This document shows, piece by piece, positions 46,901-56,433 of a stretch of DNA of 64,000 nucleotides. The position numbers and the translations under genes were made by a program. The notes under the pieces were generated by a model. The model made no database searches, was not told the DNA's origin, and saw only the letters and a list, made by a program, of their open reading frames with translations. This stretch comes from Oenanthe sinensis (Eukaryota > Streptophyta > Magnoliopsida > Apiales > Apiaceae), in contig CM053794.1 in assembly GCA_028671895.1 (NCBI GenBank), positions 22,368,501 to 22,432,500 of the forward strand, read 5' to 3'. The stretch's first letter is position 1, and every line of letters begins with the position of its first letter.

Positions 46901-47304
46901 CACTCACTTACTAGATGAGTCTTGGACAGTCTAACCATATTAAATTCACCTTGATACTGGATGGTTTGAAAGAATTCTATCAGCTCCTATGGTGTTGGTA
47001 GTGGATCAAAGTTGTCTGTTGGGAAGCCTAGAATCCTGTTTACATCAATATCTGTCACCCAGTAATCTCTTCCTCTTACTTTGAATGCGAAGCGAGTTGA
47101 CGTGTTGGTTGAGCAATTAACAGCTGTAGAGTAGAGAGCCTTCAGTGGATCAATCTTCAGAACAGGGTCCAGGGTTATTGAAGTTCCGATCATAGGATGC
47201 TCATTGAGAAATCGAATCCAGGGAATGAATCTGGGTTCTGGACATCTTGTAGGATCAAAGTACCCTACATAGTTAGTCTTGCAGATTTCAAAGACAGCGG
47301 CCAT
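43918..47304 (-). CDS. ORF3 of copia element B, about 1128 codons, one in-frame TAG
   Basis: The ATG at 47304 starts MAAVFEICKTNY. The frame is open to 43918 except for a single TAG at 46989-46987 after residue 105, with the same frame continuing on both sides. The N-terminal domain matches ORF3 of element A: W-x-YIFDT near residues 132-140, AVTHNRRINFGKL and YYPRFLTLFLN. A Gln/Ser-rich middle follows, with coiled-coil-like segments (repeated LRAQVNAQ and NRIDVLEN patterns) and a Glu/Lys-rich stretch. The conserved FYKVSLDFF patch lies near 935. No signal peptide, membrane segment or enzyme motif is seen. The single stop may be a recent mutation, or a readthrough codon as some Sirevirus gag-pol junctions use. 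Function unknown. Confidence 0.72.
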
Positions 47305-47592
47305 TATAATTTATCTGCGTAACAAACAATGTAATTTATTAGAAAATAAATAGAACAGGTGAAATTAAATAAGTGATCAAAAATTTTACAATTGTTTCTA
47401 AACCCATTAATCAGTTAAATTTAGAAGAAAGAAAAAAAACTGATTAAGATTTGGTAAATAACTAAATATAAAAAAAAACTTACACACACAATTGTTTAAT
47501 AGAGAGAAAAATTTGCAAGAGTTTGATTGGGTTTGGCAATTAAAAAACGGAATAGAATAGGATTAGATAGGATTAGAAAATGAAAACTGAAC

Positions 47593-48005
47593 ATATATAT
47601 ATAGGAAAAGTCTCGGGGAGACTTTTGAAGGTCGGGAAGACCTTTCAAAAATCTCGGGGAGACTTTTGAAGGTCGGGAAGACCTTTCAAAATCTCTCAGA
47701 GACTTATTAAATAACAACAAAAAAAAACATTAAATAATAAAAAAAAAATTTGGGGAGACATTGATAGATCACGGAGACTTTTAAAATGTCTCGGGGAGAC
47801 ATTTTAAATTCTCGGGGAGACTTTTAATTTTGAGCAGAAAATTTTAAAATTGAAATAAAAGTCTCTCCTGATTTATTTTATTTTAAATAAACTAGTATAT
47901 AACATATATAATATAATATATATATAAACAAAACTCGGGGAGACATTTTGAATATCTCGGGGAGACTTTTTCAAAAGTCTCTCTGAGAATCAAAAGTCTT
48001 CCCGA
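47593..48005 (-). promoter_or_regulatory. Second GGGGAGACTTT array with TATA box, upstream of ORF3 of element B
   Basis: Between pol and ORF3, about ten to twelve copies of CTCGGGGAGACTTT/GGGGAGACATT occur at 47608-47830 and 47930-48005. At the ORF3-proximal edge a TATA box (CTATATATATAT in element sense, 47604-47593) abuts the array, 290 bp before the ORF3 ATG. The array-then-TATA order copies that of the LTR. 48006-48406 is AT-rich with nothing else. Confidence 0.65.
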
Positions 48006-48406
48006 ATTACATATATGTATATATTAAAAACAAAATATAATATATATATATATATATAATCCAAAATATTTTTAATAATATACTAAAATATAATAACACA
48101 AAATATTGAATTATACTAATAATAACTATACTTAAATATTTGATTATTTTCTCATAAAAATAATTTTCACCAAAATTCTAACTTGTAAAATTTTGATTAA
48201 ATTATTTTAAAGATAATAATCTAAGATTACAATATAGTAGAATACAACCAAAAAATAGATAAAATAAAATATTATAATAATTTACACTAAACACACATTC
48301 GAGAACTAGAATTTAGTAAAATAAATTCACAAGTGTTATAACACATATTCACATAACAAGCACTTGAAATTTTATTTAAGAACATAATGCAGATGTGAAC
48401 TGGGAT

Positions 48407-51400
48407 TTAAGATGAAGAACTATTTAACATCCCAAGTTCACCAACCAACCTGGTGAATGTGGATTCATCAAGTGGCTTAGTAAAAATATCTGCAGTCTGT
48501 TCTTCTGTGGGTACAAAGTGTAATTCCACAGTACCATTCATAACATGTTCTCGAATAAAATGATATCTGATATCTATGTGCTTTGTCCTCGTGTGCTGTA
48601 CAGGGTTGTTGGAGATTGCAATGGCACTTGTGTTATCACATAAAATAGGAATTTTATTTAACATAAAGCCATAATCTCTGAGTTGATTTCTTATCCATAA
48701 GATCTGAGCGCAACAGCTTCCCGCAGCAATGTACTCAGCCTCTGCTGTAGAATTGGAAACTGTTTGCTGTTTCTTGCTGTACCAGGAAATCAATCTTCTC
48801 CCTAGGAATTGACAGCTCCCTGAGGTGCTCTTCCTATCAACAACACTACCTGCATAATCAGAATCTGTATATCCTATTAGATTAAAACCAGATTCTTTAG
48901 GGTACCAGATACCAAGATTAGGTGTACCCTTAAGATATCTTAAGATTCTTTTCACAGCAACAAGATGAATATCTCTAGGATCCGCTTGGAACCTTGCACA
49001 TATACAAGTGGCATACATAATATCTGGTCGGCTTGCAGTTAGGTAAAGTAGAGATCCAATCATACCTCTGTAGCTTGTGATGTCTACCTTTATTGAGTTT
49101 TCACATAATCCAAGCTTGACAGCTGTAGATGAGGGAGTTCTTGCAGATGCTGAATCTTCCATGTGATACTTCTTCAGAAGTTCTTTAAGGTACTTGGACT
49201 GACAAATGAATATTCCATCTATTCTTTGACTCACTTGAAGTCCAAGGAAGAATTTCAGCTCTCCCATTAAGCTCATCTCATACCTACTCTGCATTAACTT
49301 AGCAAACCTCTTGCACAAGTTATCATTAGTAGACCCAAATATTATGTCATCAACATATACTTGTACCATTATTAGATCATTATTGTGTTTCTTATAAAAT
49401 AAGGTTTTATCTATGACTCCTCTAACAAAAGCATTTTCAAGCAAGAATTCTGAAAGAGTGTCATACCATGTTCTGGGTGCTTGTTTGAGACCATAGATAA
49501 CCTTGAAAAGAAAATATACAAAGTCCATGTGATCTGGATCTTCAAAGCCTGGGGGCTGTTGTACATATACCTCTTTAGCTAACTTTCCATTCAGGAATGC
49601 ACTCTTCACGTCCATTTGATAAACTTTAAAATTGGAGTGAGCTGCGAATGCCAGAAACATCCTGATAGCCTCAAGTCTTACAACTGGAGCGTAGGTTTCA
49701 TCATAATCAATTCCTTCAGCTTGGGAATAACCTTTTGCAACCAGCCTGGCCTTGTTCCTTATCACAATGCCATCTTCATCCAACTTGTTTCTGAATACCC
49801 ATCGTGTGCCAATTACAGTCTTGTCCTTAGGTCTGGGTACTAGTTTCCAAACTTCTTGAGATTCAAATTGATTGAGTTCATCTTGCATAGCAATCACCCA
49901 ATCAGGATCAGACAGCGCTTCTTCTACTTTCTTAGGTTCCATTTCAGATAGAAACCCAGAATAATTGCATTGATTCTGTGTAGCACCTCTTGTTCTAACA
50001 CCAACATCTGGATCACCAATGATTAGCTCAAAAGGATGAGCTCTACTCCAAATTCTCTGACTTGGCAGATTAGATCTTGATGATTCGCCTTGAATTTCAT
50101 TGTGATGTTGTGTTTGATTTGCTGATCCTTCATCTCCTCCCCCTGAGTTGCTGCTAGGATCTCTTGATGAATCTCCTTGTGTGTTAGTGGTATCTCCAGA
50201 GTTTTCACTGTTTCCACCACTACCACTTGGATCATCAGCATTATTAACATTGTTGTTTCCTGTTGCAGCCTCAGGTTCGTTTTCATCATCTGAGTGTGAG
50301 TCTGGCAAATTGTTGAACTTAAGAGTTTCAGATGGATCATCATTTTGGATGTTAGGGAATTTTGTGTCATCAAAAGTTACATTGACACTTTCTTTGACAT
50401 AGTGTTGATCAATAATATACACCCGATAAGATCTTCTAGAATAACCAACAAAAATAGCTTCTAGAGCTTTAGCCTCGAACTTTCCAATATGTTCTTCTCC
50501 ATCTTTAAGTACAAAACATTTAGCACCAAATACATGAAAGTATTTGAGCGTTGGTTTCTTGTTAGCCATTATTTCGTAGGGTGTCTTCATTAAGTCCTTG
50601 TTGATCAGAGTCCGATTCTGGGTATAACATGCAGTATTTACAGCTTCAGCCCAAAAGTACATTGGAAGCCTTGATTCACTCAGCATAGTCCTTGCAGCTT
50701 CAATTAATGTACGATTCTTCCTTTCTACAACTCCATTCTGTTGCGGAGTTCTAGGCGCTGAGAATTGTCTTGTTATTCCCTTTTCAGCACAAAAGTCATT
50801 CAGAACTGCATTCTTGAATTCAGTTCCATTGTCTGACCTTATAGCTCTAACTGGAAGCTTCGAATTCAACTCAATCATCTTGATATGATCAATCACCATT
50901 TGAGGAGTTTCATCCTTTGAGTGCAGGAATAAAACCCATGTATACTTTGAATAGTCATCAACAATCACCAAGGCATATCTTTTATGTGACATTGACATAA
51001 CATTGACTGGACCAAATAAATCCATGTGAATTAATTGCAGTGGTTCAGTAATACTAGATGTGTCAGTGCTTGGATGTGATGCTTTCTTTGCTTTCCCTTT
51101 CTGACATGCCTCACAAAGTCCTTCTTGTGTGAATTCCAATTGAGGCAGTCCTCTCACTAATTCTCTTTTGACTAGAGAATTAATAGATTTGAAATTAAGG
51201 TGTGAGAGTTTCTTGTGCCATAGCCAACTTTCATCTGACGAAGCTTTAGCATAAAAACAATTGACTTCATCTCTGCAACCTGAGTTCAGATCGGCTACGA
51301 ACAAGTTTCCTTTCCTTACTCCCTGAAGAGCAAGTTTTTCATCCTTCTTGTGAGAAATCAAACATCTTTCCTTCACAAAGTTCACTGTGTATCCCTTGTC

Positions 51401-51649
51401 ACAAAACTGACTGATACTCAGAAGATTGTGTTTAAGACCTTCCACGAAAGATACATTATCAATGATGACATTGCCAGCTTCTAAACAGCCATATCCCTTA
51501 GTCATACCCTTGCTGTCATCTCCAAAGGTAACTACTGGGCCAGCTCTCTCAACAACATTTGATAGCAGGGCTCTATCACCGGTCATGTGTCGTGAGGATC
51601 CACTGTCGAGAATCCAAATAACCCGGTTCACCTGTTTTACACCCTGCAA
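48407..51649 (-). CDS. Copia element B pol: protease, integrase, RT, RNase H
   Basis: About 1080 residues, complete. Protease LDSGSSRHMTGD near 13-25; zinc region WHKKLSHLN and CEACQKGK; integrase HMDLFGP, RSDNGTEF, NGVVERKNRT; RT QMDVKSAFLNG and YVDDIIFGS (about 761); RNase H GYTDSDYAG, STAEAEYIA, KHIDIRYHF; end QTADIFTKPLD...GMLNSSSS. It is close to pol of element A along the whole length but clearly a different subfamily. The frame opens at TTG-CAG-GGT directly after a TGA. It is in register with gag but separated from it by TAA and two TGA codons, so expression needs something other than simple readthrough of one stop. Confidence 0.93.
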   Translation of the reverse strand: MQGVKQVNRVIWILDSGSSRHMTGDRALLSNVVERAGPVVTFGDDSKGMTKGYGCLEAGNVIIDNVSFVEGLKHNLLSISQFCDKGYTVNFVKERCLISHKKDEKLALQGVRKGNLFVADLNSGCRDEVNCFYAKASSDESWLWHKKLSHLNFKSINSLVKRELVRGLPQLEFTQEGLCEACQKGKAKKASHPSTDTSSITEPLQLIHMDLFGPVNVMSMSHKRYALVIVDDYSKYTWVLFLHSKDETPQMVIDHIKMIELNSKLPVRAIRSDNGTEFKNAVLNDFCAEKGITRQFSAPRTPQQNGVVERKNRTLIEAARTMLSESRLPMYFWAEAVNTACYTQNRTLINKDLMKTPYEIMANKKPTLKYFHVFGAKCFVLKDGEEHIGKFEAKALEAIFVGYSRRSYRVYIIDQHYVKESVNVTFDDTKFPNIQNDDPSETLKFNNLPDSHSDDENEPEAATGNNNVNNADDPSGSGGNSENSGDTTNTQGDSSRDPSSNSGGGDEGSANQTQHHNEIQGESSRSNLPSQRIWSRAHPFELIIGDPDVGVRTRGATQNQCNYSGFLSEMEPKKVEEALSDPDWVIAMQDELNQFESQEVWKLVPRPKDKTVIGTRWVFRNKLDEDGIVIRNKARLVAKGYSQAEGIDYDETYAPVVRLEAIRMFLAFAAHSNFKVYQMDVKSAFLNGKLAKEVYVQQPPGFEDPDHMDFVYFLFKVIYGLKQAPRTWYDTLSEFLLENAFVRGVIDKTLFYKKHNNDLIMVQVYVDDIIFGSTNDNLCKRFAKLMQSRYEMSLMGELKFFLGLQVSQRIDGIFICQSKYLKELLKKYHMEDSASARTPSSTAVKLGLCENSIKVDITSYRGMIGSLLYLTASRPDIMYATCICARFQADPRDIHLVAVKRILRYLKGTPNLGIWYPKESGFNLIGYTDSDYAGSVVDRKSTSGSCQFLGRRLISWYSKKQQTVSNSTAEAEYIAAGSCCAQILWIRNQLRDYGFMLNKIPILCDNTSAIAISNNPVQHTRTKHIDIRYHFIREHVMNGTVELHFVPTEEQTADIFTKPLDESTFTRLVGELGMLNSSSS

Positions 51650-51661
51650 TCATCAAATGAG

Positions 51662-54097
51662 TTAGTACTTCTTCGGAACCCAACATTGATTGGGACCGGC
51701 ATATTTGAAAAATTGTCCTTTGTCAGGTTTAACAACAGAACCCAACTTGACAAACTCATCTACTACTTTGACTGAACACTTCTCCTTGTAAACAACCTTA
51801 ACATTTTTGTATGCTGGCCTAGGAGAGAATGTTTCCTTCTGTGAAACAGGAGGACTAGCAGTCTTTGATCTAGCATGCCTGTGATTTATGTGCTGTCTAG
51901 GTGTAGTATTGACATTCATAGCATGCATGCTTTTGAAATATGCAGACATGACATTGAAAGCACATAGCATACAGTTATCTACACCACAAGGTTTATGGCA
52001 TGCATCAATAGTAGGCATTTTATTCACAATAGCAGGAGTCTTAACAGTTTCTACCTTAACTTTATTAAAAATTTTAAAGTTCTCAGTAGCATGGAATCTG
52101 TTGTTCTTATCCCTACTATTAACAAACTTATTAGGTTTGTTATGATTTTTCTTAAGCTCATTAGCACCTAAACCAGGAGTGGATGAACTAGCAGTGTTCA
52201 CATTTTGTATTGGTTTTTTAGGTACATATTTAGCTTCCTGGACATTTATTCCTTTTATGTCCCTAACAGGTTTTTCCTGTACTTTCTCTTCCTCTTTAAG
52301 GTCTTCAAGTTTAAGTTCATAATCCACTATTACACAACTATCAAGAACTGGTTCTGCAATAGGAGTTATGAACAGAGGTTTCTTAGTGTCCTTAATAATA
52401 TGAGGAATACCCCTTTCTTCAGCACTCTTTTTAAAAGGGGTTATGTTGCTTGGCTTCCCTACGGATTTATTATATTCAAAACCTATTCCAACTTTCCGTT
52501 TAATCTCTGGTTGGTCAATTAGGTCTTTCATAACAAATGAAGCAGTTCTATAGGCTTGACACCTGACCTTCTCTTGTTCAATCTTATTCTTTAGAAAAGC
52601 TTCAATTTCAACATAACAGTTGACTCTATTAACTTGAAATGCAACATCTTCAGTTAATTTCTCATTTATAAGTTTCAGCTTTTTCAATTCAGAATTCTCA
52701 TCTGATAAAACTTGATTTTTGAGAATTAAGACTTTTATTCGATCTCTAGCATTAGTTAAATCCTCACCCAGCAATTTAAACATTTTAGGACAGCTAGGAT
52801 TTACCTCAATTCCTTGACGAGGTGGTGATTGTGATCCTTCAGAAGAAGAAGCCATTAGAGCAAGATTTCCCATATCTTCTTCTTCATCATTGTCAGAATC
52901 ATCCCAGCTTTTTCCTTCTGCTAAGTATGATCTTCCCTGATGCTTCTTCAGAAGAGCCTCATATTTCTGTTTAAGCTCGTCATATGAATCCTTCTTTCTT
53001 TCCTGCTTGGGCTTTCTACAATCTGTAGCAAAGTGTCCCATTTCATTGCAGTTGAAGCAACGAATCTTGCTTCTGTCAACCATCCCTGTCTTGTATCCAC
53101 CTCTTGTATTGGATGAGCTAGAAGAACCACCTCTCTGAAATCTGTTTCCCATAGGCTTGAATTTGAAATTAGGGTTCCTCCTAAATCTTGTATTTCCAAA
53201 TTTTCTAGCAATCAGTGCCAGAGATTCATCCTCAAGTTGATCAAGTTCTTCCATTGAGTAGAATTCACTTTCAGATGAATTCATTTGAGTTGCACCAACT
53301 TCTGCAACAATACCTTGATCAATGACTTTGACTGAAGAAGATTCAGTCATAGCTTCTCTGTGTTCTGGTACTTCTGCTACAAGAGCTGTAGACTTGCTGA
53401 CCACTTTGCCTGTACCATATATTTCTTTCTGTTGAATCTGCTCTAGCTCATAGGTCTTTAGTACCCCATAAAGTCTTTCCAATGAAATTTCATTCATGTC
53501 CCTTGACTCCCTGATGGCAGTAATCCTATGCTCTAAGTGAATTGGCATTGTCAGCAAAAACTTCCTATTGATCTCCTTCTTCGTATAGTGTTTGCCATTG
53601 AGATTTAGATCATTTATCAGTTTATTGTATCTCTCAAAAACATCAGAGATACCTTCTCCAGGATTTGATCTAAAATGCTCATATTGAGACGTTAAGATTT
53701 CCAATCTATTCTCCCTCACTTCTTCTGTTCCTTCATTCAGTATCTCTATCGTTTCCCTGATGTGTTTAGCATTTTTGCAATTAACAACATGATTGTACAT
53801 TCCGGGATCAAGAGATTCTACCAAAATTAACTGCAGGCTGGTGTCCAAAGAATCCAGTTCCTTTTCAGTATCAGTGTACTCAGAAATTTCTTTATCAAAT
53901 TGTCTGTGCGGAATAAGTACACCATCTATCATATGCTCAGGAATGATTGTTATTGGAGCAACAACACCGGTCTTCAAAATATCTTTGTACTTAGGGTTTG
54001 CAGTTCGAAGAAATAGTGTCATCTTCCTCTTCCAAAGATTATAATTATCTTTATCAAATGGAGGAATTTTAATGCTACTCACTCTTTGAGTACTCAT
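51662..54097 (-). CDS. Copia element B gag, 811 aa
   Basis: The ATG at 54097 (MSTQRVSSIKIPPFD) agrees with the start chosen in element A. It has the N-terminal YNLWKRKMTLF pattern, a UBN2-like capsid region with ILTSQYEHF, and a zinc knuckle CFNCNEMGHFATDC near residues 345-358. A central helical region and a second Cys/His cluster (CHKPCGVDNCMLC) stand in the position of the second knuckle of element A, though the spacing is not CCHC. It ends NQCWVPKKY-TAA. One gag oddity is IRETIEIL where most relatives have Trp (KHIWETIEIL). Confidence 0.9.
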   Translation of the reverse strand: MSTQRVSSIKIPPFDKDNYNLWKRKMTLFLRTANPKYKDILKTGVVAPITIIPEHMIDGVLIPHRQFDKEISEYTDTEKELDSLDTSLQLILVESLDPGMYNHVVNCKNAKHIRETIEILNEGTEEVRENRLEILTSQYEHFRSNPGEGISDVFERYNKLINDLNLNGKHYTKKEINRKFLLTMPIHLEHRITAIRESRDMNEISLERLYGVLKTYELEQIQQKEIYGTGKVVSKSTALVAEVPEHREAMTESSSVKVIDQGIVAEVGATQMNSSESEFYSMEELDQLEDESLALIARKFGNTRFRRNPNFKFKPMGNRFQRGGSSSSSNTRGGYKTGMVDRSKIRCFNCNEMGHFATDCRKPKQERKKDSYDELKQKYEALLKKHQGRSYLAEGKSWDDSDNDEEEDMGNLALMASSSEGSQSPPRQGIEVNPSCPKMFKLLGEDLTNARDRIKVLILKNQVLSDENSELKKLKLINEKLTEDVAFQVNRVNCYVEIEAFLKNKIEQEKVRCQAYRTASFVMKDLIDQPEIKRKVGIGFEYNKSVGKPSNITPFKKSAEERGIPHIIKDTKKPLFITPIAEPVLDSCVIVDYELKLEDLKEEEKVQEKPVRDIKGINVQEAKYVPKKPIQNVNTASSSTPGLGANELKKNHNKPNKFVNSRDKNNRFHATENFKIFNKVKVETVKTPAIVNKMPTIDACHKPCGVDNCMLCAFNVMSAYFKSMHAMNVNTTPRQHINHRHARSKTASPPVSQKETFSPRPAYKNVKVVYKEKCSVKVVDEFVKLGSVVKPDKGQFFKYAGPNQCWVPKKY

Positions 54098-54111
54098 ATT
54101 AAAATAATGGA

Positions 54112-54412
54112 AGATTAAAAAGATTTGAGATTTTTAGGAATTAAAAATTTTCGAATTTTTAATAAATTAAAAATTTCGAATTTTTTTTTTAAAGAATTAA
54201 AAGTTGTGAAATTTTTAGGAGCTAAAGAGATTTCAAATTTTTAAGAAATTAAAAATTTTAGAATTTTTAATAAATTAAAATTTTTGAATTTTTAATAAAT
54301 TAAAATTTCGAATTTTTAATAAATTAAAAGTTTCGAATTTTTAATAAATTAAAAGTTTCGAATTTTTAAAAAATTAAAAGTTTCGAATTTTTAATAATTA
54401 AAATATTAGGAT
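54112..54412 (-). repeat. AT-rich tandem repeat in the leader of element B
   Basis: About ten degenerate units of TTCGAATTTTTAATAAATTA (22-25 bp) lie between the primer binding site and the gag ATG. The last five are nearly identical. Confidence 0.85.
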
Positions 54413-54435
54413 CTTGATTTTTATGTCAATCAGAT

Positions 54436-54448
54436 GGCTCGGATACCA
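54436..54448 (-). other. Primer binding site of element B, one-base variant
   Basis: Element sense TGGTATCCGAGCC starts 2 nt inside the 5' LTR boundary. It differs from the TGGTATCAGAGCC of element A by one base (C for A). Confidence 0.8.
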
Positions 54449-54450
54449 AT

Positions 54451-55821
54451 TGTTAGGTCCAAATGATTGTAGAAGGGGGGGGGGGGGTTGAATACAATCT
54501 TTAATAAATATTAAAATCTGTTTCGGATAATTTTTGATTAACCAATTTAAATTATTATCACGAAATAATAATCAAAGAAACACAGTTCAAGTAAAATACT
54601 TATATTAAACTTGAGGTGGGTTACAAGATTTAAATCAGATAAATATTCACTAATTTAGCTCTTAAAATTCTAGAGAGATTTGACATTAACTGCTCTTGAA
54701 TTTTTGTTTAAGCCGAATAGAATGTTAATAGAAGTGAAGTAGAATGCTGCTGATCAATCTTGTATTTATAGGCAAATTCAGGCTTGGGAGACTTTTTCCA
54801 CTCGGGGAGACTTTTTTTTTGTCCGGGGAGACTTTTTCTGGTCGGGGAGACTTTCTTCTCGGGAGACTTTTCTGGCTCGGGGAGACTTTCCAGCACTTGG
54901 GAGACTTTTAAATCATTGAGAGACATTTAATAAACTCGGGGAGACTTTTGAATAATTCTCGGAGAGACTTTTCAAAAGTCTTCCCGAGAAGTACTTCTGC
55001 CGACTTCTTTTGTTTACTTCAAATGTATATGTACATATCTACTGTCTTCTGTCTCCTTTTCTTTTCTTTCTTTTTTTTGTTTTGATTCATTTTAATTTAA
55101 ATTCTATTTGTTTTATTATATATCTTATACATTAAATTAATTCTTTTTGAATTAATCTAAGTAAATAGGATACATAATAAATTATCTTTTTGATAATAGA
55201 ATTAAATTAAAGTCTTCTTCATTCTAAAATAATTCTTAATTAATTAATTTCTTAATTAATTTAAGGAATAAATTAATTCTGATTGAATTAATTTACCAAT
55301 TAAATTAACTAAATAATTTAATCAATTAATAGAGAATTAAATTAAAGCCTTGACTCCACAGCTCTTGATGATATAATCTTAAATCTTCTGTCTTCACACC
55401 AATGTTTGTAGCTGACCATTTCTTCTGTAATAAAGAATCTTCTCTGTATTTTGTCAACACTCCGTGTACTGTCTGGTTCACGAGTGATTCACAACAAATA
55501 ATATTCTTCACTTGACTTTTATAATGGTTCACTTCTGCTCCTTCTGACTTGACTATATTTGTTGTCACACAAAATTGAAATCTTCTGACACTGTAGCTTC
55601 TTCAAACTTAAATACTCCACTGAGGCATGATCAATTAAATTGAACTTCTTTCAATGTAGTACTGCTTCAAGTCTGTAGATTGACTTTGATCTTCTTTTTC
55701 TTGTCAGATAATACCTACTGAAGATTCCTGTGACAGATAATATATTTACTTACAAATTATCTATGTTTGAGTTGAGTTGCCATCTCTCTAAACAAATAGG
55801 CTTCTAAACATATGCCTTTCA
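54451..55821 (-). repeat. 5' LTR of element B (1371 bp)
   Basis: Appears identical to 42301-43669 except for two more G in the poly-G run. It contains the same TATA box (54763-54772) and GGGGAGACTTT array. Confidence 0.95.
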
Positions 55822-55894
55822 ACAACTTTTACAAGACTGTTTTCTGAATTAGGAATGGTGACAAGTGGCTCAACTCCAGAAAGCAAGTAGCAAA

Positions 55895-56105
55895 CAATCA
55901 GAGTTTATGATAAACTCTGTCAGAGTATGTGGTAAACTTTGGTAGAACATGCATTAAACTCTTATCAATGGAATATCTAATCTCTGATCACAAGCTATCA
56001 GTGTTTATGGTAAACTCTGTCAGAGTATGTGGTAAACTCTGATAGTGAATGCAAACTCTGATTACTATAAACTCTGATCCTAGTCTACATGCTAAACTAT
56101 GAGAT
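55895..56105 (+). promoter_or_regulatory. AAACTCTG(A/T) motif array between pol and ORF3 of element C
   Basis: Directly after the pol stop come repeated AATCAGAGTTTATG, AAACTCTGTCAGAGTATG and AAACTCTGATAG units, in both orientations, about ten in 210 bp. These are the same words as in the LTR U3 of element C. TATA-like candidates follow at about 56205 (TCTATACAC) and 56391-56396 (TATAAA), before the ORF3 ATG at 56434. 56106-56433 holds no other feature. Confidence 0.6.
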
Positions 56106-56433
56106 ATTATTTATGACATCATATTTCATTTTGTGACATCATATTTGTTATTATCTGATTAGAGTAATCATTAGGGCGCGTGTATTTCACGTAAAATGAT
56201 TCATATCTATACACAGATACACACACACTTGCTGTATTTTGAGACTTGTACTACTCATTACTCTTCCAATTATTTTTTGCCACCTGTCCCACTAAAGAGT
56301 ATATGCAAATGAGAAGAAATAGTTTAATTCTTATTTTCACTTTGAATTATTCACATACATCTTTTATTCCTATCTTTCTCTCTCGTTTTCTATAAACCCT
56401 AATTTTTCATATCTACAAATCTTTGTTCTTTAA

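Larger units (their letters stand above)
42301..55821 (-). mobile_element. Ty1/copia LTR retrotransposon B (Sirevirus-like, with ORF3), nested in element C
   Basis: LTRs are at 42301-43669 (3') and 54451-55821 (5'). The element lies in the last codons of pol of element C; host sequence resumes with ACAAC at 55822-55826, and the left copy reads ACAAT (42296-42300), a target duplication with one change. Minus-strand order: LTR, primer binding site, repeat-rich leader, gag, pol, motif array with TATA, ORF3, polypurine tract, LTR. gag and pol are open; ORF3 has one in-frame stop. The LTRs appear to differ only in poly-G length (11 and 13). Confidence 0.95.
39013..55890 (+). pseudogene. Copia element C pol, broken and split by element B (39013-42300 and 55822-55890)
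   Basis: Recognisable parts: protease core VIDSGCS near 39025; pre-integrase region with NWHKNCHLNFGN; integrase Asp motifs in HLDLFGP and RSDNGKEF and Glu in the VERKN stretch near 39900; RT with QMDVKSVFLNGKLEEEVYVEQPPGF near 41140-41220; and RNase H with GYSDADFTG near 41890. Stops and shifts occur at about 39494, 39863, 40008 and 41045, among others. The YVDD motif has lost its Tyr to TAA at 41405-41407. Element B inserted at KPLYKT(T); the coding end TFTRLFSELGM continues after it and stops at TAG 55888-55890. An Asn-Ser-Asp/Glu repeat lies between integrase and RT. Confidence 0.88.
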
